Assembly (NCBI GenBank): GCA_011800805.1
Contig: MPNW01000221.1
Coordinates: forward strand, 135,516 to 199,515
DNA length: 64,000 nt
From: Hirudo medicinalis
Lineage: Eukaryota; Annelida; Clitellata; Hirudinida; Hirudinidae
Direction of reading: 5' to 3'
The position numbers and the translations under genes are program-made. The notes beneath the pieces are model-generated. The model worked only from the letters and a program-made list of their open reading frames with translations, did not search any database and had not been told where the DNA came from. Below are positions 24,702 to 36,131 of this stretch, piece after piece. Each line of letters starts with the position of its first letter. The first letter of the stretch is position 1.

Positions 24702-27700
24702 ATGTCTGTTTTTAATATTTTCATGGTGCTCCAATTTCTGAAAGGTTAAGCTTGAGATTAATATCCAACTAATTTAAGTATTACTAAGTAATGATTTTTT
24801 TAAATCTAGTAAATTGTGATACATAAACAAATTTCTAAGACTTTAATTTTCAAACTGTAATTGGTCTTCTTAATAAATTAATTTAATAATTTTGTAAAAT
24901 AAATCATGGACTGATAAGTAGCTATTGACATGTAGCCATATATAATCCTTCATTTGGAATAGCCACTATGGTGGTTTGTTAGGTGTTTGAACATGTCTGA
25001 ATTACAGTAATTCAACAAAATTAATGAAAAAATCTTTATTTAACATTGATTTGAGCTTAAAATCATTCTTGCGATGAAAGTTATGATTGGACACGGTTAT
25101 TCAACTGACTTGCAAATGTTAATAACAAAGAATTGACTTTCAATAAGCGAGTTGCACTACACATGCAAATATAGTCGAGTAAAGTCTGAAAATCGTTGGA
25201 ATTTTTTCAGATATTGTCATCAGCATCCCAATAACAGATGTGACAAATGGTATGGAAATAAATGTCGAGCAACTTAGGAAAGAAAATTTTGAAAATATTT
25301 TATTATTACTTTATCTCTTAAATACTTATTTACTTTGCAGAACAAAATATATGTCAAAGTGACATTTGCAAGAAACTGGGTAAGTTCTAGTGCCAAGAAC
25401 TTTTCTCAGTTTAATTTTGGGTATCCGAATTCTTGATTTAACCGATAACATAAATCATACTGCTTGAAGCTCAAAACTTTCTAAACTACATGGACCTTCG
25501 CACAGACCCCTGCAAAGATTTCTATAAATTTTCTTGTGGAAGTTTCTTAAAACATGAACTATTACTGGGTAAGAGCAGAGCAAGTGCACTTGATGATGTA
25601 CATGAGGACCTTCTGTTTAACCTGAAAAGTTATCAAGTTATTTTAACTGATATCGAAAGCATATATCAAGATATATAAATGCATTTCATCAGGGATTTTT
25701 GAAGATATCGTTGCAGGAGAAACGAATTTTGAGAAACAAATAAAGTTATCTTTCAATTCATGCATGAATACAAGTAATTTAGGACTTTTTCTTATCGGTT
25801 TTTATAAAATAAGATTATCTCTAAATTGCCAAATTAAAAACACGCCTTTTTTCTAGCTGCTATTACAAAAGACGGCCAAATAGCTTTGCAGAATATTCTA
25901 CAAGAATTGGGTGGCTGGCCCTTATTAAAAGGTGATGAATGGAATGAAGAAAAAATTGATTTCACATCGACTTTGATAAAATTGCAAATGCAAGGAATGG
26001 TAGGACTTTTTAACCTGGAACTTCAAATTTCCCGCGATTCCAACGAGTTTCGCGTGCCTATGGTCCACTACATTTTTTCTTTTATACAAAACTTTTTCTC
26101 ATTAATGCAGATAAAACAAACTTAAAATACCTTAAACATTACCTATTAAGAGGCCAAATTATTTTAATATTTGTTTCTTTTGTATTTTTGTAGCTTTCGC
26201 AACCAAAACTGTCTTTTCCATCTGAATATTATGAATATACTTCATCAAATTCAGATATGCTGGAAGACCTGGAACATTTCATTTTAAATGTAGCCATCCT
26301 CCTTCATGTTGATAGAGTCAATAAAAACACTAGAGCAGTTGTAAATGGGATCGTTGATTTTGAGACAACTCTGGCAGAGGTTAAAGTGGCATCGAAATCT
26401 TACGAATAAAATTTACAATTGATTTTTTGCTTTAATTATTAAACTTTATAATAAACGCATCACTACATATTGATGAACATATTATGGCAGTCAGGATTAA
26501 TAAAATGAAGTCGTTACATTAGTGCAGTAACACTGAGAACTTATCAGAAAAAGAATTTGAAAGTTTGACGAGCCTGAACAAACTGAAAACAGAGTTTGCA
26601 AGAGTTGGTTGTTTGTTTATAATTAACTTTGCTTTATAACGATATTAATGATTTCCCTTATATAATCAATTTCTTAACTAACAACTAAAGGTTTTCGATT
26701 TCGAAATTTTTTTCCAATCTGTATTTGAAAAAGTCAACATTGAAATAAAACCAAATGAAACGATTGGAATCTTGAACGCTCCTTACTTTAATTGTTTGTC
26801 AAGGATTTTGGAAGCCACTCCTAAAAGGTGTGTTACTGAACTATTTCTAAGCAAACGCAATCTCTGCATAAAATGCTAAATTCTAATTTCAGAACAGTCG
26901 TTAATTATTTAATCTGGAATTTAATTTACCGTTCTATTATTGCACTGCCCTTGAAATTTGAAGCCTTGCAAAACATATTCATGCAGGTTTTCTCAATTTT
27001 TCTTTAATTTGTTTATGAATGATTGATTATTTGAAATATCAAGAAAGTAACACGGTGTTGTATTAATAAATAATAGTGAATATCTGTCGCAGACTTAAAA
27101 TTTTTATATGATGGAAACATTTCAGAAGACTGGAGGCATGCCTGAAACGCGGCCTCGCTGGCAAAAATGTGTTGGTTTTACCAACGAAAACTTGCATCAA
27201 GCCGTTGGCTATCTTTATACGAAACGGTTTTTCGAATATTCGACCAAAAAGAAGGCAAATATTAATTCACTTTGCCATAAACGAGGTTGTTCTTAAACAT
27301 TAATTGATCTTTTCATAAGCAAAAAGACAGGGCAAATATTAGTAACAATATGATTTCTAGCTATGATATTCTGAGTAATTCATGCCTACAGGTTTTAGAA
27401 TTTATTAGCAAATTGAAAAAGGCTTATAAAAAATTGCTATCAGAACAAAAGTGGCTCGCTCCAGAAACAAAAGCTGAAGCTATTTTAAAGGTAAACTGAT
27501 TTTAATTTTTTGAATTATTAATTTTCTTTAGTATTGCTAAACAACAAATTATATCTACAATGTTTCAGCTGGAACAAATGAAAGATTACATCGGTTATCC
27601 GGATTATTTAGATAGCCCAAAATCTTTGGAGGAAGATTTCGTCAAAGTATTAAATATTGAACAAACGTATGAGGCTATTCAATTATATCGATTTATTTTA

Positions 27701-29394
27701 ATTAGGTAAATTTTAGAGGAAAATCATTCCTGGAAATATTTTTCATGATTAAATCCTTAAAAATGAAAGAACAACTGAAAAGTTTGCGTACTCCGCTCAA
27801 TTCAGATTTGTGAGTCAACCTATTATAACGCTCACAATGTTTGCCTCAACATTCAGAAAATGCAACAATTTAAAAAGTAACATTCAACGATCAAATAACA
27901 AGCAAAATAATGCACTGCATTAAAATAAAATTCACACTTAACTGGAAGTCGACATCGTAGATGAATTGGTGTGTCATTTTCTCCAGGTCGTTGATGCCAA
28001 TTGCAGTGGTAAATGCTTTTTACGATTTCCGCCTGAATAGAATAGGTAGGCTTTCTTACAAATTTTCCTTCATTACATAAACATTGCTCAGAAATTGATT
28101 TCTAGTGTTTCCTGCTGGAATTTTGGCACCTCCTTTTTATTCGGATTCATATCCAATGTTGGTACTATCCCATTAACTAAAATAGATACGATGTAATAAA
28201 ATGTAAATATTTGAGATTGTTATTGAAATATTTAACTTAAAAGTTTGAATGATTGTGACAGTAATCGGAATAATAAATTCCTTTGAACTTTCATGTCAAG
28301 TATTAGTGCTTAACGTTTTATCTGAAGGTACGTGAATTTTGGAGGCATTGGTACTTTAATAGGCCATGAGATAATACATGGATTCGACAAAATTGGTCTG
28401 ACGTTATTTCTTATATTTATTTATTTATTTATTTATTTGATTAAAGTCCGTTGCATGACTAAGATGATTTATACTATTATTTCTTACAAATGTTGCTCCC
28501 CATAATAACTGTTAACCAAACATCCAGGCAGCCAACATGACAAAGACGGTGTCGCTAGAGAATGGTGGCAACAAAAAGATAGGGAAATATTTGCAAGCAA
28601 AAGTAGATGTTTGGTTGAGCAATTTGACGAACTTGTACTCAAACAGATAAACGGAAAGGTATGTCCCGCCTGTACAGTGAGAGTTCAGTGTAGCATGACT
28701 TGAGCTAACCAATTCGGTATGCGATAGAGTACGATTAGAATAAACTGGATATTCACTTAAATTTTAGGTAGACGGAGAGCTTACACTCAACGAGAATATA
28801 GCTGACGCTGGTGGCGTGAGACTTGCTTATCAAGTAAACCTTTAAAAAAAATTCTAATTTTATTATATACTCATGCCTTGTTCTAGAAGTAAATTCAATA
28901 ATGTTGATGCTTTCTATTTCAAGGCCTACAAAAAGTGGTTAGAAAGTCATGGTGAAGAGAAACAGCTTCCCGGTATTAATTATACGAACGAGCAGATGTT
29001 TTTCATTGTTTATGGGAAAGTAAATGTTTTGAATTAAATCCCACGTGAATATTGCATTATAATTAACGATCGATTTTTTCCGAAGAATTTCTGTCAAAAA
29101 TTAGCCGATGAAAGAGCTCTAAATGGTATTAGTAATGATCCTCATTCACCTCATGAATTCAGGTTTACTCAACTACTGCTTAGATTACAGACGTAGCAAA
29201 ATTGAGTGATAGACTATCTGAAAATATGTGAACTATATTTTTTTGTGAATATTCTGTGATAAAAATTGTTGTGAAATTTAATTGTTTCAAACAGAGTTAA
29301 CATGCCTCTGAAGAACATGGAATCCTTTTCAAAAGTTTTCAAATGCAGGAACAATTCAGAAATGAACATCTCCAAGAGATGCAGAGTCTGGTAG
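24702..29394 (+). CDS. Secreted M13 metallopeptidase, copy D
   Basis: Exons: 24702-24744, 25211-25249, 25341-25379, 25470-25628, 25693-25773, 25857-26062, 26194-26379, 26523-26603, 26691-26827, 26893-26986, 27126-27254, 27392-27490, 27569-27646, 27706-27809, 27987-28045, 28106-28157, 28328-28395, 28528-28658, 28768-28833, 28924-29019, 29086-29162 and 29295-29394. They join to 707 aa. The signal peptide is only 14 residues, and exon 2 is 30 bp shorter than in A, B and E, so the stretch before the first Cys pair is short. The active site is complete: NAFY (N501-A502), HEIIH (542-546), ENIAD (E604, D608) and the His of NDPHSP (H669). Intron 11 starts with GC instead of GT (AAG|GCAAAT) at the position where the other copies have GT, which is a probable GC-AG intron. 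Intron 6 has the weak donor GTCCAC. Expected to be a functional secreted peptidase; its substrate is unknown. Confidence 0.87.
28411..28446. repeat. (TTTA)n tail with TTTGATTAAAG, intron 17 of copy D
   Basis: The run ends ATTTATTTGATTAAAG. The same junction, (TTTA)n followed by TTTGATTAAAG, forms the 3' tail of the LINE at 51229-51703. This looks like the tail of a very short (5'-truncated) copy of the same family. Confidence 0.4.
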
Positions 29395-30223
29395 ATCGAC
29401 AATGGAAATTTGGTTTTATTTGTTAAAAACATTATGTAAAATAATTAAAATCTGTCATTAAGTTGGTCAAGTTTTTTATCTGCTTTCTTAAAATTATGCA
29501 TAAAATTTAAATTTGTTAACTTTGATGATTTTCGGTTTGACCACAAATTCTAAACTCTAAAATCAAGCTTGATAATAAAGAAATATAAATAAAATCGATT
29601 TTGAATTTCTGAATTGAATTTGCCTAGAAAATTAAATTTTCAAAACTTTTCAATTTTTCAAAATCAATCAAATATTGATTAATAAAGTTCTGCAAATATT
29701 TTCTCTGATTTTCTATTTTTGTCAACAAAATGTAACTATTTAAAAACTAAGAAATTACAACATATTCTGAGGGGATGCGATCATTATCATGCCAGTGTTG
29801 GGGCATTCCATGCCAAATCAACACAACATCTGACATCGCCATCTTGGATTTTGCTGAAATTTGGCACAGTTGTTAGATGAGTCTTTTAAGTAAATTTACA
29901 ATTTCACATTTTTTGGTCCATCGGTGTCAGAAATATGGGCCATTGACCAAACTTTTACCAAACGCCAACACTTCGCGATGTTTGAGAGAAAAGAGGTTCT
30001 AGAAAACTTAGAAAGATAATATATATATTAGAGGTCGTTAGAGATCAAATTAGAGGTATTTGAAGGCTTTAATTTGGCAACATACTTAGAATATTTTTAT
30101 TTTCAATATTTAAAAAGATATTGCAATAACAATAAGTAATGTAAGTTTACTTATTCTGGATAACTGTCATCAATAATCAAAGCATTAATTTGATTGTGAA
30201 TTTAATTTGAATCACTTATAAAT
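29395..30223. other. Intergenic region between M13 copies D and E
   Basis: AT-rich. The stretch 29770-30010 is less AT-rich and starts GGGGCATTCCATGCCAAATC. It has the texture of a dispersed repeat, but no terminal repeats or frame are recognisable. No gene seen. Confidence 0.45.
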
Positions 30224-30258
30224 CTTCGTGATGGCACACAAATTTTCAGTTATAAAAT
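30224..30258 (+). promoter_or_regulatory. Putative core promoter of M13 copy E
   Basis: CTTCGTGATGGCACACAAAT followed by the canonical-looking TATAAAAT at 30251-30258. The ATG is at 30296. This is the clearest TATA element of the five copies, although the gene itself is frameshifted. Confidence 0.55.
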
Positions 30259-30295
30259 ATGCAATCATCAAAAGTCATCCACAAAGTTCTGAAGT

Positions 30296-33200
30296 ATGGC
30301 CTGTTTTCAAATATGCGTAGCCTATTTATTCATGCTATTTACCAAAGGTATTACCAGAAGAATTGTGAAAATATTTTAATGCATTTTAAATTTTGGAAAT
30401 GTTATTGGATAAATTTAATGTCGTCAATTGATATTTGATTCGACATTTAAATATTCATAATTTCGATATTCAAATACTTTATTTAATATTTATAATTTTG
30501 ATATTTAAATGCTTTATTTAAATTTATTGCAGAGCTGGCTACCAGTTCTCCTATTGACGTGACAGTTAATTTGAAGTTGAAGATCAAGAAACTATCGAAA
30601 GGTGATCATTCTAGGTGTAAGAGATGTAAAGTTATGTAACGCTTGTTCAAAATATGTCATCTGTTTTGAAGCGCCCATAATTTGCCAAACACTAACTTGC
30701 AACAAAACAGGTACATTGATACATTTCAATCTCTAATTTGATTTATGTAACATTTAATAAATACCCTATTAAACATTCATATAACTGCGAAAGATAATCT
30801 GCCGATCACATTCGAACAATGTCGCAAAATCATATATTCAGCTCAAGAGTTCCTAGACTACATGGACCTTCAAGCAGATCCATGTCGAGATTTTTATGAA
30901 TTTTCTTGTGGACGTTTCATGAAACAAGAATTACCACCGGATAAATCTGATGCAAGTACATTTGTGTACGTGCAAGACAATCTTGACAATTACCTTAAAG
31001 GTTTGACCAAAAAATCATAGTTGGATATATACACATAATTTCGAGGAATAAGCACATTTTCTTCAGAGATTTTGGAAAATCTCAACACATCGGAAGAATA
31101 TTTTGAGAAGCAAACAAAATTATTTTATCATTCTTGTATAAATACAGGTAATGAATTTTAATAACTTTACACGAAAATAGGATTGAGTATCTTATTTTGT
31201 ATTCATTTCGAAATATATTGGCTTTGTAGCCGCCTTTGAAGTTAACGGCTTCAAAGAAATCCAAGATGCTTTGAACAAATTTGGTGGTTGGCCCTTGTTA
31301 AAAGGTGATAAGTGGAATGAAAAAGAAAGCAATTTGACATCTATTTTGATACAATTGCAAATGCTTGAAATGCCTGGAATTTTTGGCTTAGTTTTTCATA
31401 ATATCGACACTTCCAGCAAATTTCGCATCCCAGTGGTGAGTTTAATGTTAAACGTCTCTAAGTGGAAGAACTAGTCTCTAAGATTTTTGGAGCTTTATAG
31501 TGAGTTTGGTTCAGGATATGTTTCGACACTTTAGTATGATCTCTAAATTTTTTAAGAGACCCTCTACTCTTTTGGACTTAAAAGTTGCAAAAATAATGCT
31601 TTTAATGGTGATCCATAAAAATTAATAAATACCTGTATTTATCTGTCTCAAATGTAATTAATATTTATGTGAATAATTATGTACTTTGAAGATTTTAAAG
31701 CCCAAGTTACCTTTTCCGGTCGATTATTATGAGGAATATTCAAGGAATGCAGAAAAAATCGCAGACTTAAAACTTTTTATTCTCAATGTCAGTCATGACC
31801 TCGGAAAAATAGAAAAAGACACAATAGCTAGAGATGTTGACGACTTGATAGACTTTCAGGCAAAGTTGGCTGAGGTTAGACAGAATCATGTGAAATATAA
31901 ATGAAATTTACAAATAAAGTTTATATAATTTAATTTTTAATGATTTCAGAACATTGATAATTCATAATATCAGTTTAGTTATTAGTAGTAATAGTTAAAA
32001 ATCATTAATGATGTAGAGTAATTATTGCTTTACTTTTAAAGTTGTCGTTAGTAATAGATTGTCATTTTTATAGTGCAGCATAACTGAGGTCAATGAAAAG
32101 GAGACACTTGATAACCTGATAAGTTTAGACAAACTCAAAAAGATTTTTGAAAAAGTTGGTCATAGTTGATGATTTTGCATGAAATTTATCAATCTCCTAA
32201 ATCTAAGTAAATTTTCTTGACTTTATAAATGTTTTATTATGGAAGAAGAATTTTTTTAGCATAAAAAATAAAGCATGTAATTCATTTTAATGTAATGACA
32301 ATTCATTTTTTTCAAAGCAAAACCCAATACTGTGACATGATTTTTCTTGTTTTGTTTTCGATTAATGTAAAAAAAAATCATTTAAACTTTATTATTAAAT
32401 TGTTAAGGTATTGGACTTTGAAGTTTTCTTAAAAAGCATATTTGGAGAAGTTAACATTGATATCAAGTCGGATGAAACCATCGGAACTTTTGAAATGGAT
32501 TATTTGGATTGCTTGTCTAAACTTTTGGAAAATACTTCTAAAAGGTGTGCAATATTGTTTTCTTTTATTGTTTTTTCCTTGAAATGCTAAAATATTAATT
32601 TCAGAAAGATCGTTAATTATTTAATTTGGAACTTCATCGAACAGTCCATGATTGCTTTGCCGTTGAGGATTGAAGAGTTCCGAGACACTTTTAAAAAGGT
32701 TTGTGAAGAGTTAATAAATATTGTAATTAGTTTAATAACGCGTTAAAATAAATAAAAAATTAAAATAAATTTATGATAACATACATGTTAGTAAGCAAAC
32801 TTCAGACCTTAATATCAATGATTCCAGAAAACTGAGGGATTATATGAAGTGGTACCACGCTGGAAAAAGTGTGTTGAAATTGTGAACAAAAATCTCCATC
32901 AAGCAGTTGGTTATCTTTACATGAAACGACATTTTAAGTCATCAACCAAAGTTAAGGTTAAAACTAGTTATTACGTACGCACTGCAAAGTCATGACCATA
33001 ATTATTGCAGTTTCACTAACAGGTTTTAGATTTAATACAAAAAATAAAAAGGGCTTATGAAAAATTGTTAAAAAAACAAAAGTGGCTGAGTGCAGAAGCA
33101 AAAGATCAAGCGATATCGAAGGTAGTTTAACCGAAGCTTAATTTGACCAATGCCCTCGTGAGAAATAAGATAATTTAGTTACAAACAAATGGTAAAAACT

Positions 33201-35427
33201 GATAACCCTTTAAGTTAAGAATTGAATCGAAATATAGTTTCAATCTAAAGCAATGCTGATTTAAACGCATAATTTATAAACACCAATTATGCTTTAAAAA
33301 TAATTAAGGTAATGAAAATAATTTCATTCAATTAAATAATTTCCAGCTGCTGCAAATGAAGGATCACGTTGGTTATCCAAGTTACTTTGATAATCCAAAA
33401 GCATTAAATGATGCTTTCGACGGGGTAAGCGATGCCTGCTTTTATGGAAATGTTTTAATAATAAACTATTGCTATTATTATTATTTCTATTATTATTATT
33501 ATTTATTTATTTAAACCACTGCGTTGATTTCAAAAGGTGGATTTCAGCAGTAGGACGTTCCTGGAAATCTTTTACAATACTAGAACCATGAAAATGAAAG
33601 ATGATATGAAACTGTTGAGAGCTGAGATGGATCCAAATGTGTTAGTTGGCCTATTAATGTCCCAAAATATATTACAATCTAACCAATCAAGTGCATCATT
33701 TTGTGCGGCCAGATGCATCAGCTGTCACAAATTACATGTTTTTCTAAAAAGTCGTTTTAAATTGTAAATAATGATACATATTTTTATATATTTAAATTCG
33801 TAAAGCGCAAGAGACAGAGCTGAAATTGTTTTAAATACCTCTAAATTATTTGTTTCAGAATGTCGATGCCGGTTGCACATGTCAATGCCTTTTACGATTA
33901 CCACGTGAACAGAATAGGTAAACTTTTGTTTGTAAGTCACGCTTGAAGGAGATGCTTACTAGTCTTCATAATTTACATTCCAGTGTTTCCTGCTGGCATT
34001 TTGATGCCTCCTCTCTACTCGGATTCGTATCCAATGTTGGTGTTGATAAATTATTGTAAATTGTATATTTAGGAATATTTAGTACAATGTAATGATCACG
34101 TGAAGGTACTTAAATTTCGGTGGAATTGGCAGTTTCATCGGACATGAGATGACCCATGGATTCGATGATTTCGGTATGAGGTTCTTCACTTGACAACGTT
34201 GATACTCGGTAATATGTGTCTTTCAAAAATTCAGGCAGCCAATTCGATAAGAATGGCGCCAGAAGGATTGGTGGCGTGAAGACGATCGAGAAAATTTTGT
34301 GGAAAGAAACAACTGTTTAGTAGAGCAGTACAGCGAACAAGTACTCCCACAAACAAACCAAGAGGTTGAAAAAACCTAACTAGAGGAACAGATCAATACA
34401 TTACTAATTTTAATTAATTGCAGGTAAACGGTGAGCTTACAAATGCCGAAAACATAGCTGATGACAGTGGCTTACGACTAGCGCATATGGCAAGAGTTTA
34501 TCTACTATAATTTAAATTTATTTCAATATCACTGCAATGAGGTCTGTATTGTATACGATTGATTATTAAATTTAATCTCATAAAGTTTGGTGCCTTAAAT
34601 TAAATTGTCAAATTAAATTAAACATTACAATTAATGGGTAAATATTCTTCCAGGTCAATCCCTCATTCATTACTAAGTTCCACTTTCCCTCTTTGATTTT
34701 CTTTTTTGCGAATTATTTTTTCGCCGGGTTTCTGCTATTTCCGCATAATGACCTGAGCTAACTCTGACCCAAAACAAGTAAAAACGTTATAATCAAATCA
34801 TAGAGCATGGTTCAAATTTTATCATCTGATATGGCCGATCTATCAAGAACATCATTAGATTGTACAATCTATCAAGAAGAATCTATCCCAATTATTTTTT
34901 TTTTAATTTTCCATTTTCAAGGCCTACATGGATTGGTTGAGAAAACACGGTGAAGAGAAACAGCTTCCCGGCATTCCGTATAACTCCGAGCAGATGTTTT
35001 TTATAGCCTACGGGAGGGTAAATACCAAAAGACCATTTCAAATAAAATTGTCCTTTAAATTAACATGCATTAACAAAATTTGATCTAATATCTTTGTAAA
35101 GAAATTCTGTCAAAAGACCACCGACGAGGTGGCTTCGGTTCAAATTCTACAAAATCCTTCTGCACCAAGTATATTCAGGTCACTTAATTTTTGGTGCCTT
35201 CGTGAATATTAACTTACATTCGATATCTTTAAGTTTATATAAATTTTATGATAAAATTTGAATAAACATGAGTTTGTTCAATAATTTCCTTACATGATCA
35301 ATAACACGTACAATTTCTTCAAATCAGAGTTAACGTGCCTCTGAAAAACATGAAAGTGTTTTCCATCGCCTTCAAGTGTAAAGCAAAATCGGGTATGAAC
35401 CCCTTCAAGAAATGTAGAGTCTGGTAG
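30296..35427 (+). pseudogene. M13 metallopeptidase, copy E, frameshifted
   Basis: Same 22-exon layout: 30296-30347, 30533-30601, 30672-30710, 30842-31000, 31067-31147, 31230-31435, 31692-31874, 32074-32154, 32408-32544, 32605-32698, 32828-32956, 33023-33121, 33347-33424, 33537-33640, 33859-33917, 33984-34035, 34106-34173, 34235-34364, 34424-34489, 34922-35017, 35102-35178 and 35328-35427. The signal peptide, NAFY, the zinc site HEMTH (554-558) and ENIAD are present. Exon 18 is 130 bp where the other four have 131; one base is missing between 34252 and 34268, and translation then stops at 34318-34320. The conserved TD-x-HSP motif reads QNPSAP in exon 21, so the active-site His is gone, and ENIADxGG has become ENIADDSG. 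The donor after exon 19 is GC, or a GT 6 bp downstream in frame. Loss of frame plus loss of the His argues for a pseudogene, though a sequencing error in exon 18 is possible. Confidence 0.75.
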
Positions 35428-36131
35428 CTGGAGCTAAAGAAGATAAAATTATTTTGATTTTAAAATAATAAATTTTCATTAAAAAAATATTGTATCTGTA
35501 TTAAAAATGAAGTCATGTAGAAGCTCGCGTGTTAAGGTCCTGCATTAATATGATCTTCAATTCGCAAAAAGGAGACAGTCAACAAATAAATATAAGCTAT
35601 GAGATTTAAGATGCTGTTACTGATTTTAAACATCCGTAGTGCTCCTAAAGGACACCATTTTCTCAATTTTAAAATCAAAACATTTGTGTGTATTTAGCCG
35701 ATATTTTGAGTGCCTTTTGTATCCCAATGGGATGTGAAGGCACTTTAATCGATCTACCATTTATATAGCGCCTCTACCCCAGGGCGCTCCCTGGCGGTGC
35801 AGGCTGGGTTGCGAACACGACACATTACGACTGTTGCTATTACGACCGCATGCAGGAACGCAACCCATTCGACCCATTTTCTGATGAGGAACAATTGCTA
35901 CCTTAAATTGCATTAAACTTTTGCACTTTTCCAAAGGAAATGCATCCTGCTTTTACCATAAAACCTTACTTTATTGAAATTTAAATTAAGAAATTGTTAG
36001 ACACAATTTCACAAAATAGTAAATTGCAATGGGATATTACAAAACACAGTTGCTATTACCCATCCGACATGCTTGTTAAAAAAAAGAAAACTGTTTTAAA
36101 ATTATTTACATTAACTAAAAGCAGTTCAGTC
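35428..36131. other. Convergent intergenic region between M13 copy E and DHX35
   Basis: It holds a polyadenylation signal for copy E (AATAAA, 35467-35472) and one for DHX35 on the minus strand (TTTATT on the plus strand, 35970-35975). Positions 35751-35800 contain the repeat-like string CATTTATATAGCGCC, related to one near 38730. Nothing coding is seen. Confidence 0.6.
35751..35805. repeat. Short dispersed repeat with TATAGCGCC core
   Basis: CATTTATATAGCGCCTCTAC followed by CCCAGGGCGCTCCC. A similar string, CATTTGTATGGCGCC, occurs at 38731-38745. Such pieces look like ends of a dispersed element; I cannot assign a family. Confidence 0.3.
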
